DNA of 53,465 nt from CAYVWB01 sp964455395 (GCA_964455395.1 CAYVWB010000026.1:1-53465); one strand, 5' to 3'. Shown: positions 36,770 to 46,067, numbered from the stretch's first letter. Numbers and translations: made by a program. The notes: generated from the letters alone by a model not told the origin.

Positions 36770-36798
36770 CGTGTACGCTCCTTTTGCGGGATATTCAA
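36770..36798 (-). promoter_or_regulatory. Putative glyQS promoter
   Basis: On the minus strand TTGAAT (36793-36798), 17 bases and TACACG (36770-36775). The start near 36763 would place the octamer array at the very 5' end of the message, with a leader of about 215 nt. Confidence 0.5.
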
Positions 36799-36902
36799 GC
36801 TCTTGGCGCGACGCGCAACGGTGGGCCTGTCCGCGTTGCCACGCAATGTGGGCGACCGACGTTCGACCGACGTTGGGGGGGACCGAGGACGCGCCCTGCG
36901 TC

Positions 36903-37670
36903 CTAGACGTTGCGAAACCGCGAACCCGACCAGCGCAGACCCACATGGCGCTCCACCAGCGCGTCCACCACGTCCACGCACTGACGACGCGTCACGGTGG
37001 GCGTATCCGCGTGGGACCAGGCTGCCGGCCCCGCCGTGGCCACAGGGCCCAGCAAAGCCAAGCTCTGCGCGGAAAGCGGCAACGGCCGTCGGCCACGGGA
37101 CGCATGACCGAGCTCCAGGCGGGGGCCGCAGGCGTGACAGCTCACCCTGGCTTCCTCCACATGGAAGAAGCCGTCGCCGCCTTCCAGGGAGGCGCCGCAC
37201 CCGGCGCAGTACTCGAAATCCGGCCCGAAGCCCTGCTCCCGGGCTGCCTTGGCGCGAAAAAAGTGCGCGAAGAGCGCGTCCGGGGCGGGCTCGTCCTCCA
37301 AGGCGGCGACGGTGTCCAGAGCCAGACGGTAGGCCCGGGCGGCGCCGTCCACGCCGCTGTCGAGGGCTTCCAGGAACTTGAGACAGTTGACGGCCAAGCC
37401 CAGCCGACGCCAGTCGTGACGCAAACGCCGGGGGGCGTCCAGCAAGGCGCCTTCCTCCAGACAGAGATACGCGCCCCGCCGTGTGGACTTCACCCGCACA
37501 TGCACATGGCAGAGCGCATCCAGACAGCCGCAGAAACGCCGGCGGCTCTTGGCCCCGCCGAAAGCGAACGCCGTGAGCACGCCGCGGCTGGGCGAGAGGA
37601 AGCGCACCCACAGGTCCGCTTCCCGAAAGCAGCCCACCCGCAGCACCAACGCGTGTTCAGTGAACTCCAC
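36903..37670 (-). CDS. recO: DNA repair protein RecO
   Basis: A 255-residue protein that loads RecA at gaps with RecF/RecR. An N-terminal OB-fold (EHALVLRVGCFREADLWVRFLSPSRG) is followed by a helical domain and a zinc-binding C-x2-C...C-x2-C module (YCAGCGA and SCHACG). The start is GTG 37670, with 26 bases between it and the rodZ stop, indicating cotranscription. Long in-frame extensions past the stop side are not involved. Confidence 0.93.
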   Translation of the reverse strand: MEFTEHALVLRVGCFREADLWVRFLSPSRGVLTAFAFGGAKSRRRFCGCLDALCHVHVRVKSTRRGAYLCLEEGALLDAPRRLRHDWRRLGLAVNCLKFLEALDSGVDGAARAYRLALDTVAALEDEPAPDALFAHFFRAKAAREQGFGPDFEYCAGCGASLEGGDGFFHVEEARVSCHACGPRLELGHASRGRRPLPLSAQSLALLGPVATAGPAAWSHADTPTVTRRQCVDVVDALVERHVGLRWSGSRFRNV

Positions 37671-37696
37671 GGAGCGTTCCGACCGTTCCCGGCGTG

Positions 37697-38857
37697 TTAT
37701 TCAGGCGCGGGAGGAAAGCGCACCTCGCGCACTTCGCCGGAGGCGTAGTCCGTGACGATGGGTTTTTCGTTGTAGAAGAAGCGCACCCCGCCGGCGTTGC
37801 CCAGCCGCAGCACCAGCGTCTTGTCGAAACGCAGCACGGCGCGTTGTCCCGCGTAGAGATAGAAGTCCTTCTGGGCATCCTGGTCGATGGTGAAACCGAT
37901 CCAGCACGGCTCCACGGCGACGACCTCCACCACTTGCTCGCCGCCGTCCGTGGGGGCTTGCACCACCACGGGTTGGGCGTTGCGGGCGCGCTCCAGAGCG
38001 GCTTGTTTTTCGGGGTCGCTTTCCGGGGGCAGCGTTTCCGTGGGCGCAGGCGCGTCTTCGGATGCGGGCTCGGGCTGCACGGCTGCGGCGCTGTCGGGTT
38101 CGTCTGCGGTGAGTGGCGGCAGGGCCGTGGCGTTCCGGGGCGGCTGGAGACGTTCGTCCACGGCCTCGGGGGAGATTTGGCCGGGTTCGTCCACAGCTGT
38201 CTGGTTGGCGGCTTGCATCGCCATCTGGGCGGCGATGTCCCCTTGGGACGCATTGCCCACGGTGGTGGGTCGGGCTTGTGCGGGATTGAGGGGCGCATTC
38301 GCAGGCTGCGCAGGACGGCGCGGCGCGCCGGGAGCGACCCCGCCGGTTCCGGGCGAACCTGTCGCATTGGCGTCGTCAAGGACAGCCGGCGCGGATGCAT
38401 TGGTCGCATTGTCTGCGCGCAAGGATTTGAGGATGGGCTCTTTGGCTGCTTGCCAGAGGAAGTAGCCGCCCACGGCGAGCACCGCCACGACCAGGAGGAT
38501 GACAAGCGGCTTGGAGCCGCTGCGGCGTCGCCGGCGGCCCTCCCTCGTCTGCATGGGATAGGGCGTGACTTCGGTGAGCGGCCGTTCGCGACGGTCGCTG
38601 CGATGCGAGGAGTCGAAGCCCTCCATGGCGGTGATGAGGCCGAGTTCCGGGTCTTCGGGATCCAGCCCGAGGACCTGCGCATACGTCTTCAGGAACCCCC
38701 GCACGTACACCTGGTGCGGCAGGATGCCCAGATCGCCATCCTCCAAGGCGTTGAGCATGGCTTGATTGATCTTGCTGCGCCGTTCGACTTCTTCAAGGCT
38801 CAGGCCTTGTTTGATGCGCTCTTCCTGGAGTTTTTGTCCGACGTCTTTGAGGGACAT
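37697..38857 (-). CDS. rodZ: RodZ-like cell-shape protein
   Basis: A 386-residue protein of the RodZ family, which links the MreB cytoskeleton to the elongation machinery. The N-terminal helix-turn-helix domain (about 1-75; LQEERIKQGLSLEEVERRSKI and VYVRGFLKTYAQVLGLDP) is cytosolic. A single membrane helix lies at about 117-135 after a basic stretch. A Pro/Ala/Asn-rich periplasmic linker of about 165 residues leads to a DUF4115-type beta domain (VEPCWIGFTID through VRFFYNEK). GGAG eight bases before the ATG supports the start. It sits between surA and recO. Confidence 0.9.
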   Translation of the reverse strand: MSLKDVGQKLQEERIKQGLSLEEVERRSKINQAMLNALEDGDLGILPHQVYVRGFLKTYAQVLGLDPEDPELGLITAMEGFDSSHRSDRRERPLTEVTPYPMQTREGRRRRRSGSKPLVILLVVAVLAVGGYFLWQAAKEPILKSLRADNATNASAPAVLDDANATGSPGTGGVAPGAPRRPAQPANAPLNPAQARPTTVGNASQGDIAAQMAMQAANQTAVDEPGQISPEAVDERLQPPRNATALPPLTADEPDSAAAVQPEPASEDAPAPTETLPPESDPEKQAALERARNAQPVVVQAPTDGGEQVVEVVAVEPCWIGFTIDQDAQKDFYLYAGQRAVLRFDKTLVLRLGNAGGVRFFYNEKPIVTDYASGEVREVRFPPAPE

Positions 38858-38884
38858 GCGCCGTCTCCGCGTGGCTTGGGTCGG

Positions 38885-40000
38885 TTACAAGTTGATGCGC
38901 AGCACTGCTTTTTCGCGCAGCTTCTGCATGTAGGAGGAGAAACGCTCCTCGATTTTCTGTTGCTTGAGTCGTTCGCGCACGGCCTCTTGTTCGGATTCGG
39001 AATAGCCGGCAAGGGTGGCGGGCTCGGCAGCCGGCGCGTCCGGGGTCTCGGCAGGGGCTTCGGCGGCGGCCGGCGCTGCAGAGCGCTCCACGCCTTCCAC
39101 CCGCACGAAGGCGTATTGTCCGGCGAGGTCGAAGACTTCGGAGATTTCGCCGGCGTCTGTGGCGCGCACGGCGTTGCGGATGGGACCGCCGAGATCGGCG
39201 AGGGCCATCTCGCCCAGGGAGCCGCCCTCCGTCGCTGCGGGGCCTTGGGAGAACTCGCGTGCGGCTTGCGCGAATTCCCGTGCGCCGGAGGCCACTTCCC
39301 TGCGCAGCTGTTCGGCGTCGGCGCGGCTGGCGGTGACGATGATGGAGAGCCGCACGGCCTCCTGCTGGGCGGGGGCGGCGGGGTCCGGCGCGCTCATGGC
39401 GGGGTCCGCGAAGTCCGGCGCGGCCATGAAGGCGCTTTGGCCCGCGTTTTCCAGGTATTCCGCCACGTCTTCGTCCGTCACCACCACGCGCTTGTGGACC
39501 ATGATGCCAAGCAGCCGTTGTTTGACGATCTGCTCCGCGATGTTCTTGGCGTACTCCTCGCGGGTCAGGTTCTTCAGAGCGAGCTGATTGCGGAACTCCT
39601 CCTCGGTGAGGTCGTTCTGTTCCTTGAAGCGGCGGATGGCGCTCTCCACGTCGGTGGTGTCCACTTCCACCCCAAGGCGTTCGGCTTCCTGCCGCAGGAG
39701 GATGTCGTTGATCATGGTGTCCAGCACGCGCTGGCGGCCCATCTGGCGCAAGGAGTCCATGGTGTGGCCCGGCGGCGGTTCGTCCATGCCCTTGAGGATG
39801 GCGTCCACGGCGTCGTCCAGTTCGCCGAGAGTGACGATCTCGCCATTGACCACGGCGACGATGCGGTCCACCACCTCGGCGGCGGACGAACGTTGCGGCG
39901 TGCACAGCGCAATCACGAGGACGAGAGCAAGGAGGCTCAACAAGCCCGGAAAGCGTCTCGCGCCGAAAGCGCGCAGCAAGTGGGATGCGGTATGGTGCAT
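38885..40000 (-). CDS. surA: Periplasmic SurA-like peptidyl-prolyl isomerase/chaperone
   Basis: A 371-residue exported protein. The signal peptide has a core LLSLLALVLVIAL and likely cleavage at SSAA-EVV. The N-terminal chaperone domain begins VVDRIVAVVNGEIVTLGELD, the classical SurA opening. A single parvulin domain (VRLSIIVTASRADAEQLRREV, FSQGPAATEGGSLGEM, EISEVFDLAGQYAFVRVEG) and a C-terminal helix follow. An Ala/Pro-rich linker interrupts the end. ATG 40000 is preferred over GTG 40012 because GGAG then lies six bases upstream. It assists outer-membrane protein folding; the start is 52 bases after the PPIase lipoprotein stop. Confidence 0.92.
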   Translation of the reverse strand: MHHTASHLLRAFGARRFPGLLSLLALVLVIALCTPQRSSAAEVVDRIVAVVNGEIVTLGELDDAVDAILKGMDEPPPGHTMDSLRQMGRQRVLDTMINDILLRQEAERLGVEVDTTDVESAIRRFKEQNDLTEEEFRNQLALKNLTREEYAKNIAEQIVKQRLLGIMVHKRVVVTDEDVAEYLENAGQSAFMAAPDFADPAMSAPDPAAPAQQEAVRLSIIVTASRADAEQLRREVASGAREFAQAAREFSQGPAATEGGSLGEMALADLGGPIRNAVRATDAGEISEVFDLAGQYAFVRVEGVERSAAPAAAEAPAETPDAPAAEPATLAGYSESEQEAVRERLKQQKIEERFSSYMQKLREKAVLRINL

Positions 40001-40052
40001 AGTCTTCTCCACAGGAAAGAGGGGAACATGCGTCGCGACGGTTCCTGCGCCG

Positions 40053-41216
40053 TCAGGACGCGGTGGCGTTCTCCGCCGTGGTTTCGTTGTTGGCGGAAGG
40101 CAAGGCGTCCGGCCGCATGTCTTCTTCGTCGCCGGCGGTTTCGTCCATGGAGGATTCGGTCGCCTGCGTCGGGTCGGTGGCGTTGTCGCTCCAGTAGACG
40201 GCTGGCGCGGCGTCGCCGCCTTCCAGAGCGATGAGTTCGTCTTGCGCTTCCATGCGCGGGGTGAGCTGTGCGCTCACGGATATCTCGGCGTGCTGCAACG
40301 CGGTCTGGAGCCAGTCCCGGAAGGCGGCTTGGAGCTTGTCCCGCAGAAGCAAGGCTTCCACTTGCGCGTAGGCGCGGCTCACGTCCATGTCGTCTGCAGG
40401 CAACTGCTCTTCGAGGATGAGCGCTTCGTAGCCCACTTGGCTGGCGGTCACCTCGCTCACTTCGCCGGGCTGCATGGTTTCCAATCGTTCGCGCCAGCGC
40501 GGGGGCAGCCTGTCCACCCGCAGCCGGAAGCGCTGCACGCTGACCCGGGGGACGGTTTCGTGCACGGTGGCGGCGGCTCCGCCGCGACGCAGCAGCTCCA
40601 TGGCCTGCGTCACCTGCTCGCGGGAGGGCCCGGAGACGAGTTCGAAGTGGATGCGCGCCGGCATGCGGAAGCGCTCCCGGTTGGCTTTGTAGTAGGCTTC
40701 CACCTCGTCGTCGTCGAGCCGCACGCCGGGCCGCAGCACTTCTTCGATGAATTTGCGTCGCGCCACCATGCCGCGCAGATGTTCGCGCCACTGGTCGATG
40801 TCGATGTAGGCTTCCACCAGCGCTTTCTCGAAGTCGCCTTGGGGGTAGTCCACCCGGGCTGCAGCTTCGGCGCGGTTGAGTTCCTCGTCCGTGACGGCGA
40901 GATTGCGCGCAGCGAGCTCCTGCGCCACCAGCTCGCGCACGATGAGGTCCGAAAGCACCCGGGAGTACCCTTGGCGGATGGCTCCCACGGTGAGGTCGGG
41001 CCCGCCGCTCCAGCTGAGGTGTTCGATGTCGTAGGCGGCTTCCAGCTCGTGCAGGAAGATGGGCGCGTCGTTCACGCGCGCCACCACACCCTGCTCCACG
41101 GGTTTTTTGTAGTCGCAGCCGACGCTCGTCAGCAGCAGCGACGCCGAAAGCGCGCAGAGCAGCGCCGTGAACGCGCAGGGGAGGCGGTGCGGAAAAGGAC
41201 GCCGGGGTATGTGCAT
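40053..41216 (-). CDS. PpiC/SurA-type peptidyl-prolyl isomerase lipoprotein
   Basis: A 387-residue envelope protein. A signal with lipobox LLLTSVGC places the lipidated Cys at 34. The N-domain (VVARVNDAPIFLHELEAAYD, then VRELVAQELAARNLAVTDEELNRAE) resembles SurA/PrsA. A degenerate parvulin domain (ARIHFELVSGPSREQ through PGEVSEVTASQVGYEALILEE) follows. The C-terminus is acidic and low-complexity. It is the first gene of a likely operon with surA, rodZ and recO, and has a good promoter at 41288-41315. It probably acts as a second periplasmic folding factor. Confidence 0.88.
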   Translation of the reverse strand: MHIPRRPFPHRLPCAFTALLCALSASLLLTSVGCDYKKPVEQGVVARVNDAPIFLHELEAAYDIEHLSWSGGPDLTVGAIRQGYSRVLSDLIVRELVAQELAARNLAVTDEELNRAEAAARVDYPQGDFEKALVEAYIDIDQWREHLRGMVARRKFIEEVLRPGVRLDDDEVEAYYKANRERFRMPARIHFELVSGPSREQVTQAMELLRRGGAAATVHETVPRVSVQRFRLRVDRLPPRWRERLETMQPGEVSEVTASQVGYEALILEEQLPADDMDVSRAYAQVEALLLRDKLQAAFRDWLQTALQHAEISVSAQLTPRMEAQDELIALEGGDAAPAVYWSDNATDPTQATESSMDETAGDEEDMRPDALPSANNETTAENATAS

Positions 41217-41287
41217 GCGGTCTGTCTGGATCGGTTCGCTCTGAACGTCTGACGCCGTGAGAGGGACGCGCGCCGACGGCTGACAGG

Positions 41288-41315
41288 AGTGTATGACGGC
41301 AGTTGTCTGCGTCAA
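41288..41315 (-). promoter_or_regulatory. Promoter of the PPIase-surA-rodZ-recO operon
   Basis: On the minus strand TTGACG (41310-41315), 16 bases and TACACT (41288-41293), about 75 bases before the PPIase lipoprotein ATG. The remaining part of 41217-41484, after the mfd stop, shows nothing else. Confidence 0.6.
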
Positions 41316-41484
41316 GAGCTTTTCTCGGAGAAATCCGCGGCGGACGAGGCTGCGACCGGGGCTTCGCCCTACTCCTGTGGTCCCTGACATCCCGTACGTC
41401 CCATGACATCGTGTGACGCTTTGGGACTGCCCGAACCAAGCCGCCATGCCGAGCCAGCAAAGTTCGACGCCGGGGGCGTCCGGC

Positions 41485-44400
41485 TCACCGAGGGCGCGCC
41501 GCCTGTTGCAGTCCGGCGAGTTCGGCCGCCGCCGCATCCAGTCGGGCATTGATAGCGCCGTTTTCCTCCAGGCGCAACTCCAGGGACGCCGGCGGGGTGA
41601 GCTTGGCGCGCTGGCCGTGGTCGGCCACCCACGCCACCAGGGCCGTGGGCTCGACAATGCCGGCCTCCTCCATGAAATGCAAGCGGATACGGTTGGGGTA
41701 GAGTTCCGCTTTCTCCACGCCGAGGGCGGCGCAACGGCTCTTGAGCTCCAGCACCGCCAGAAAATTGATGACCGGCTGGGGCAAGACGCCGTAGCGGTCG
41801 CGCATTTCCGCCTGCAGGTCCCGCCGGGCGTCGCTGCTGCGCGCCGAGGAGAGCCCTTTGTAGAAGGAAAGCCGCTCCCGGGCGTCTTCGATGTAGGTTT
41901 CCGGGATGTTGGCTTCGAAACCAATGGCGAGTTCGGGTTCGATGTCCTGCTGCACGGGGCCTCCTTTGAGCTTGGCCACCTCCATCTCCAGCATCTCCAG
42001 AAAGAGGTCGAGCCCCACCTTGGCGATGTGGCCGGACTGGCTCTCTCCCAGGATGTTGCCTGCGCCGCGCAGTCGCAAATCCTCCATGGCCACTTGGAAT
42101 CCGGCGCCCAGATATTCCAGATCCATGATGACCTTGAGCCGTTTGCGCACGGTGTCCGAAAGACGCTCCTGGTCCGGCGTCAGAAAATAGGCGTAGGCTT
42201 GTCTGTCCGAGCGACCCACACGGCCCCGGAGCTGATAGAGCTGCCCCAGCCCGAACATCTGCGCCTGGTCCACGACGAGCGTGTTGGCGCGGGGGAAATC
42301 CAATCCGGATTCGATGATGGAGGTGCACACCAGCACGTCCGTCTCACCCCGCCAGAAAGCGTGCATGGCCTCCTCCAGCTGCTTCTCGGGCATCTGACCG
42401 TGCGCCATGCCCACGCGCGCCTCCGGAGCCAGGGTTTTCACGAAGTCCCGCACTGTCTCCAAGCCGCGCACCCGATTGTAGACCCAGAAGACCTGCCCTT
42501 CCCGGGAGAGCTCCTGGGCGAGGATGGCCTTGAGCATGCCGGGTTCGCGGTTGACGATGGCTGTCTCCACGGCCTTGCGGTCGCGGGGGGGCGTCTCGAT
42601 GACGGAGAGGGAGCGCACCCCGGAGAGGGAAAGCTGCAAGGTGCGGGGGATGGGCGTGGCCGTGAGGGTGAGCACATCCACATTTTTCTTGAGCGCTTTG
42701 AGCCGCTCCTTGTGCTTGACGCCGAAGCGCTGTTCCTCGTCCAGGACGAGCAGGCCGAGGTTGGGCGTCTCCACGTCCTTGGAGAGCAGTCTGTGCGTGC
42801 CGATGAGGATGTCCACCTGACCGCGCTTGACGTTCTGGAGGGTGGCGCGCTGGGCTTCCCGCGGGACGAAGCGGCTGAGCATGGCCACGTTCACGGGGAA
42901 CTCGCTCATGCGGGCGCGGAAGTTCTGGTAATGCTGTTCCGCCAGCACGGTGGTGGGGCACAACACCACCACCTGACGACCCTCCATGGCGGCGCGGAAG
43001 GCCGCGCGCATGGCCACCTCGGTCTTGCCGAAGCCCACGTCCCCGCAGACGAGTCGGTCCATGGGCTCGGGTTTTTCCATGTCGCTCAGCACGTCGTTGA
43101 TGGCGCGCTCCTGATCCGGCGTTTCCTCGAAGCCGAAGGAGGCTTCGAACTCACGGTAGATTTCGCCCATGGGTCCATAGCTGTAGCCCTTGGCCACCTT
43201 GCGGTAGGCGTACATCTCCACTAGGTCGTGGGCGATCTGCTCGATGGCCTTCTTGGCTTTCTCCCGTGTTCGGGACCAGCTGGCGCCGCCCAGCTTGTCC
43301 AGCGTGGGCTCCATGCCTTCAGGGCCTTTGTAGCGCTGCACCAGACCCAGCCGGTCCACAGGGAGGTAGAGCTTGTCGTCGCCTTGATAATGGAGGAGCA
43401 GGTAGTCGTTGCCGCCGCCTTCGCCTTGCACGTCCAGCCGGGTGAGCCCCTGGAACCGTGCGAGGCCGTAGTCGCGGTGGACGAGGAGGTCGCCCGGGTT
43501 CAGGTCGTCGAAGCTCTTCATGCCCACGAAGTCCCGCCGGCTGGGCGCGGGGCGACCCACGCCGCTGGGCTGGAGCACGTCTTCTCCCAAGACCACGGTG
43601 TCCCGCCAGAGTACGTCCGCGCCCCCCTGGAAAGCTCCTTCCGGACAGACCAGCGCGTAGAGGCCGCCTTCATGCAGGGCGTATTGGGTGCGAGCGCGCA
43701 CGCCGTCCGGTTCGGCCAAGGCGAGGAACTTGCGCCGCGCATGTTCACTGTTGAAAGCGAGCACGGTCTGGAAGCGGGTCTGCCGCAGGTGTTTCAACAA
43801 GGCGACCAGGGCGTGCCAGGGTCTGTCGCGCTCGGCTTCCACGTTTTCGCGCAGTTCGTCGCCGCCGAGTCGCAGCAGGAGCTCGTCGAAATTCTCCAGC
43901 CGACGCTCGGGCAGCGCTTCGCCTTGCTTGTCCACGCCCAGGACGAGCTCTTCGAAGACCACCGCCGGAGACGCCGCCAAGGCTGCGCGCACGGCCTCGC
44001 GGTGGCGGGTCACCAGGGGCCGGAGCCCTCCGCCCACGACTTCCGCGCCTTCCTCCGGGTCACGCTCCTGCGCCAGGTCGGGTCCTTCACCCGGCGCCAA
44101 GTCGGCGCATTCATCCAGTCCTTCGCAGATGACGCGCCGCCACCGCCACAGGGTTTCCTCCATGGCGGCGTCGTGCGCTTCGGGGGAGCCCGGCAGCATC
44201 ACGTGGTCCTTGGGCAGCCACGCCTCCAGGAAGCAGGCGTCCTCATAATAGAGACCGGGGTGCAGGCCTGCGGGGTCGTCTTCCAGGGCGCGGGCCGTCA
44301 CGTAGCGCGCGCTCTCGCTCACCGCGCCTTCGGCTTCCAGGCGGGCCATGCGCTCGCGCGCTGCGTTGATGTGTTCGTCGTCCGCCACGGCCGGGGTCAC

Positions 44401-45072
44401 TGGAGTGATGACAGCATCCTGGCGTTCCTCCACGGCGCGCTGGGTGGCGAGGTCGAAGAGCCGCACGTCCTCCAGGGTGTCGCCGAAGAACTCCAGGCGC
44501 AGCGGGTGCGGGTAGACGGGACAGAAAATGTCCAGGATGTCGCCGCGTTGGGCCAGTTCGCCCGGTCGGGTGACCATGGAGACGCGTTCGTAACCCCAAG
44601 CCACGGCCTGTTCCAGCATGAGCTCCGTGGAGAGCTCTTCGCCCACGGCCAGTTCCAGGCTGTTGGCTTCCAGTACGCGCCGGGGCGGCCACTTGGAGAG
44701 GAAGTTGTCCACCGTGCAGAGCACGCCGAAGGGACGGGAGTCGACGCTCATGCGACGCAAGGCGGCCATGCGTCGGGCCCACAGCGCGCGCTCCCGGCCG
44801 CCTCTGCCCTCGAACGCGAAGGGTGAGGACGGTGCGAAGGCGGGCAGCTCCACCCATCGCCAGGGGTTCTGTTCGCGGTGACTGAACAACAGGGCGGCGG
44901 CGCGCAGTTGAGCGAGCTCGGCGCTTCCCCGGGCGATGATGACCGGCGAAGCCCCGGCTTCCAGCACGGCGAGGGCTGTGAGCGCGCGGCTGACAGCGCC
45001 GCTTTTGAGTACGCGCAGCGAACCGTGGCGGCGCGCAAGAAAGGCTTTCAACGTGGGCGGGAGCGTAGGCAT
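41485..45072 (-). CDS. mfd: Transcription-repair coupling factor
   Basis: A 1195-residue ATPase that displaces RNA polymerase stalled at lesions and recruits UvrA. A UvrB-homology N-terminal part is followed by the RNA-polymerase-interacting CarD-like domain (LNPGDLLVHRDYGLARFQG with DDKLYLPVDRLGLVQRY). The translocase has CGDVGFGKTEVAMRAAF (Walker A), TVLAEQHYQNF, LVLDEEQRFGVKHKE (DEEQ box), LTLTATPIPRTLQ and, late, QLRGRVGRSDRQAYAY. The TRCF C-domain ends the protein. ATG 45072 is chosen over TTG 45090. Length is typical. Confidence 0.98.
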   Translation of the reverse strand: MPTLPPTLKAFLARRHGSLRVLKSGAVSRALTALAVLEAGASPVIIARGSAELAQLRAAALLFSHREQNPWRWVELPAFAPSSPFAFEGRGGRERALWARRMAALRRMSVDSRPFGVLCTVDNFLSKWPPRRVLEANSLELAVGEELSTELMLEQAVAWGYERVSMVTRPGELAQRGDILDIFCPVYPHPLRLEFFGDTLEDVRLFDLATQRAVEERQDAVITPVTPAVADDEHINAARERMARLEAEGAVSESARYVTARALEDDPAGLHPGLYYEDACFLEAWLPKDHVMLPGSPEAHDAAMEETLWRWRRVICEGLDECADLAPGEGPDLAQERDPEEGAEVVGGGLRPLVTRHREAVRAALAASPAVVFEELVLGVDKQGEALPERRLENFDELLLRLGGDELRENVEAERDRPWHALVALLKHLRQTRFQTVLAFNSEHARRKFLALAEPDGVRARTQYALHEGGLYALVCPEGAFQGGADVLWRDTVVLGEDVLQPSGVGRPAPSRRDFVGMKSFDDLNPGDLLVHRDYGLARFQGLTRLDVQGEGGGNDYLLLHYQGDDKLYLPVDRLGLVQRYKGPEGMEPTLDKLGGASWSRTREKAKKAIEQIAHDLVEMYAYRKVAKGYSYGPMGEIYREFEASFGFEETPDQERAINDVLSDMEKPEPMDRLVCGDVGFGKTEVAMRAAFRAAMEGRQVVVLCPTTVLAEQHYQNFRARMSEFPVNVAMLSRFVPREAQRATLQNVKRGQVDILIGTHRLLSKDVETPNLGLLVLDEEQRFGVKHKERLKALKKNVDVLTLTATPIPRTLQLSLSGVRSLSVIETPPRDRKAVETAIVNREPGMLKAILAQELSREGQVFWVYNRVRGLETVRDFVKTLAPEARVGMAHGQMPEKQLEEAMHAFWRGETDVLVCTSIIESGLDFPRANTLVVDQAQMFGLGQLYQLRGRVGRSDRQAYAYFLTPDQERLSDTVRKRLKVIMDLEYLGAGFQVAMEDLRLRGAGNILGESQSGHIAKVGLDLFLEMLEMEVAKLKGGPVQQDIEPELAIGFEANIPETYIEDARERLSFYKGLSSARSSDARRDLQAEMRDRYGVLPQPVINFLAVLELKSRCAALGVEKAELYPNRIRLHFMEEAGIVEPTALVAWVADHGQRAKLTPPASLELRLEENGAINARLDAAAAELAGLQQAARPR

Positions 45073-45092
45073 GGGCGCTTCGGGAAACAAGA

Positions 45093-45123
45093 AAACGCCG
45101 CCGCCGGCGCGGCGGCGGCGTTT
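45093..45123 (-). terminator. Intrinsic terminator downstream of cheW
   Basis: AAACGCCGCCGCC and GGCGGCGGCGTTT form a perfect 13-bp stem around GGCGC. The minus strand continues into a U-rich tract (UUUUCUUGUUU). It lies about 160 bases past the cheW stop and just upstream of mfd. Confidence 0.8.
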
Positions 45124-45207
45124 CTGCTGGGTTTGGCTGACGAGGCGCGTCGCCCCGTCGGGGGAAATCGCGTTGGCAGCGCCCGCCGGTTTACGGCGGA
45201 TGCACTA

Positions 45208-45231
45208 CCCCGGGATTGCAGCCGGGGTTTT
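45208..45231 (+). terminator. Terminator-like hairpin on the plus strand with no plus-strand gene
   Basis: CCCCGG (45208-45213) pairs with CCGGGG (45222-45227), followed on the plus strand by TTTT. Two more short hairpins precede it (45153-45164 and 45183-45199). No plus-strand gene ends here. Confidence 0.4.
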
Positions 45232-45281
45232 CGCTGTGCAACGAGTAGGCTCGTCGCTGCAGCGAGGCGCTGAGGACGCGT

Positions 45282-45761
45282 CTAGAGCGCGGCGGTGAGC
45301 ATGTCCTGTTCCTCGCCGGAGAGCAACCGGTCGAGGTCCAGCAAGATGAGCAGCCGATCTTCCAGCTTGCCCACGCCGCTGATGTATTCGGATTCCAGAC
45401 CAGCCACCACGGGGGGGGGCGGCTCCACCGTGCTGGCGGGAATGCGCAGCACTTCGGAGACGGAGTCCACCACGAAGCCGACGATCATGTTGTTGATCTC
45501 GATGACGATGATGCGCGTGTGCTTGTCGTGCTCACGAGACATGAGGCCGAAGCGTTTGCGCAAGTCGAGGATGGGAATGACCTTGCCGCGCAAGTTGATG
45601 ACCCCTTCGACGAAATCGGGGGCGCGCGGAACTTTGGTGATCTCCATGGTCCGGATGATCTCCTGCACCTTGAGGATATCCACACCGAACTCCTCCTCGC
45701 CGATGGAGAAGGTGACCAGCTGCAAGAGCTCGGCGTCTTGACGCTTTTGCGTCTCGTCCAT
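45282..45761 (-). CDS. cheW: Chemotaxis coupling protein CheW
   Basis: A 159-residue adaptor joining chemoreceptors to CheA. It has the full CheW double beta-barrel: LVTFSIGEEEFGVDILKVQEIIR, the receptor-contact NLRGKVIPILDLRKRFGL, VGFVVDSVSEVLRIP, and the closing EDRLLILLDLDRLLS. ATG 45761 is fixed by AAGGGGG six bases upstream; the open frame beyond is not coding. No other chemotaxis gene is adjacent. Confidence 0.96.
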   Translation of the reverse strand: MDETQKRQDAELLQLVTFSIGEEEFGVDILKVQEIIRTMEITKVPRAPDFVEGVINLRGKVIPILDLRKRFGLMSREHDKHTRIIVIEINNMIVGFVVDSVSEVLRIPASTVEPPPPVVAGLESEYISGVGKLEDRLLILLDLDRLLSGEEQDMLTAAL

Positions 45762-45881
45762 GAAAATCCCCCTTGCGTCACCCGACGACGGCATGGGTCG
45801 TCGGCGTTGGCTTTGGCTGTACCCGTCGTGATGCGAGTGCGTTTGGCGATGGAACGTCCCCGTGGCGCGCCACGGAGTTTG

Positions 45882-45910
45882 AGAATAGCCTTTCATCGGG
45901 AGGATTGCAA
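45882..45910 (-). promoter_or_regulatory. Sigma70-type promoter of cheW
   Basis: On the minus strand TTGCAA (45905-45910), 17 bases and TATTCT (45882-45887). It predicts a leader of about 115 nt. It does not look like a flagellar sigma28 promoter. Confidence 0.55.
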
Positions 45911-46038
45911 CGGGTTCGGTCCCTTGCAGCGCCACCAATTCTTCGTCAGGCGCCGCCGCTGGGACGTCCTTGAGGGTACACGCCGGAACTTTACGCCGAA
46001 CCCTGCGCCGAACCCTGGACAGCCGGCCGGGCGGGTGG

Positions 46039-46067
46039 TTGTCTTGCGCTGCCGCTTCAGGTATGGA
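46039..46067 (+). promoter_or_regulatory. Possible promoter of the 75-residue protein gene
   Basis: TTGTCT (46039-46044), 17 bases and TATGGA (46062-46067), about 90 bases before the ATG at 46157. Confidence 0.4.

Larger units (their letters stand above)
36548..36902. other. 355-bp recO-glyQ interval with promoter and repeats
   Basis: No gene is supported. On the minus strand it holds, in order, two tandem copies of an 11-mer (CGACCGACGTT on the plus strand, 36853-36874), a promoter-like pair (36770-36798), the octamer array (36664-36762), then about 115 bases of plain sequence up to glyQ. Confidence 0.6.
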
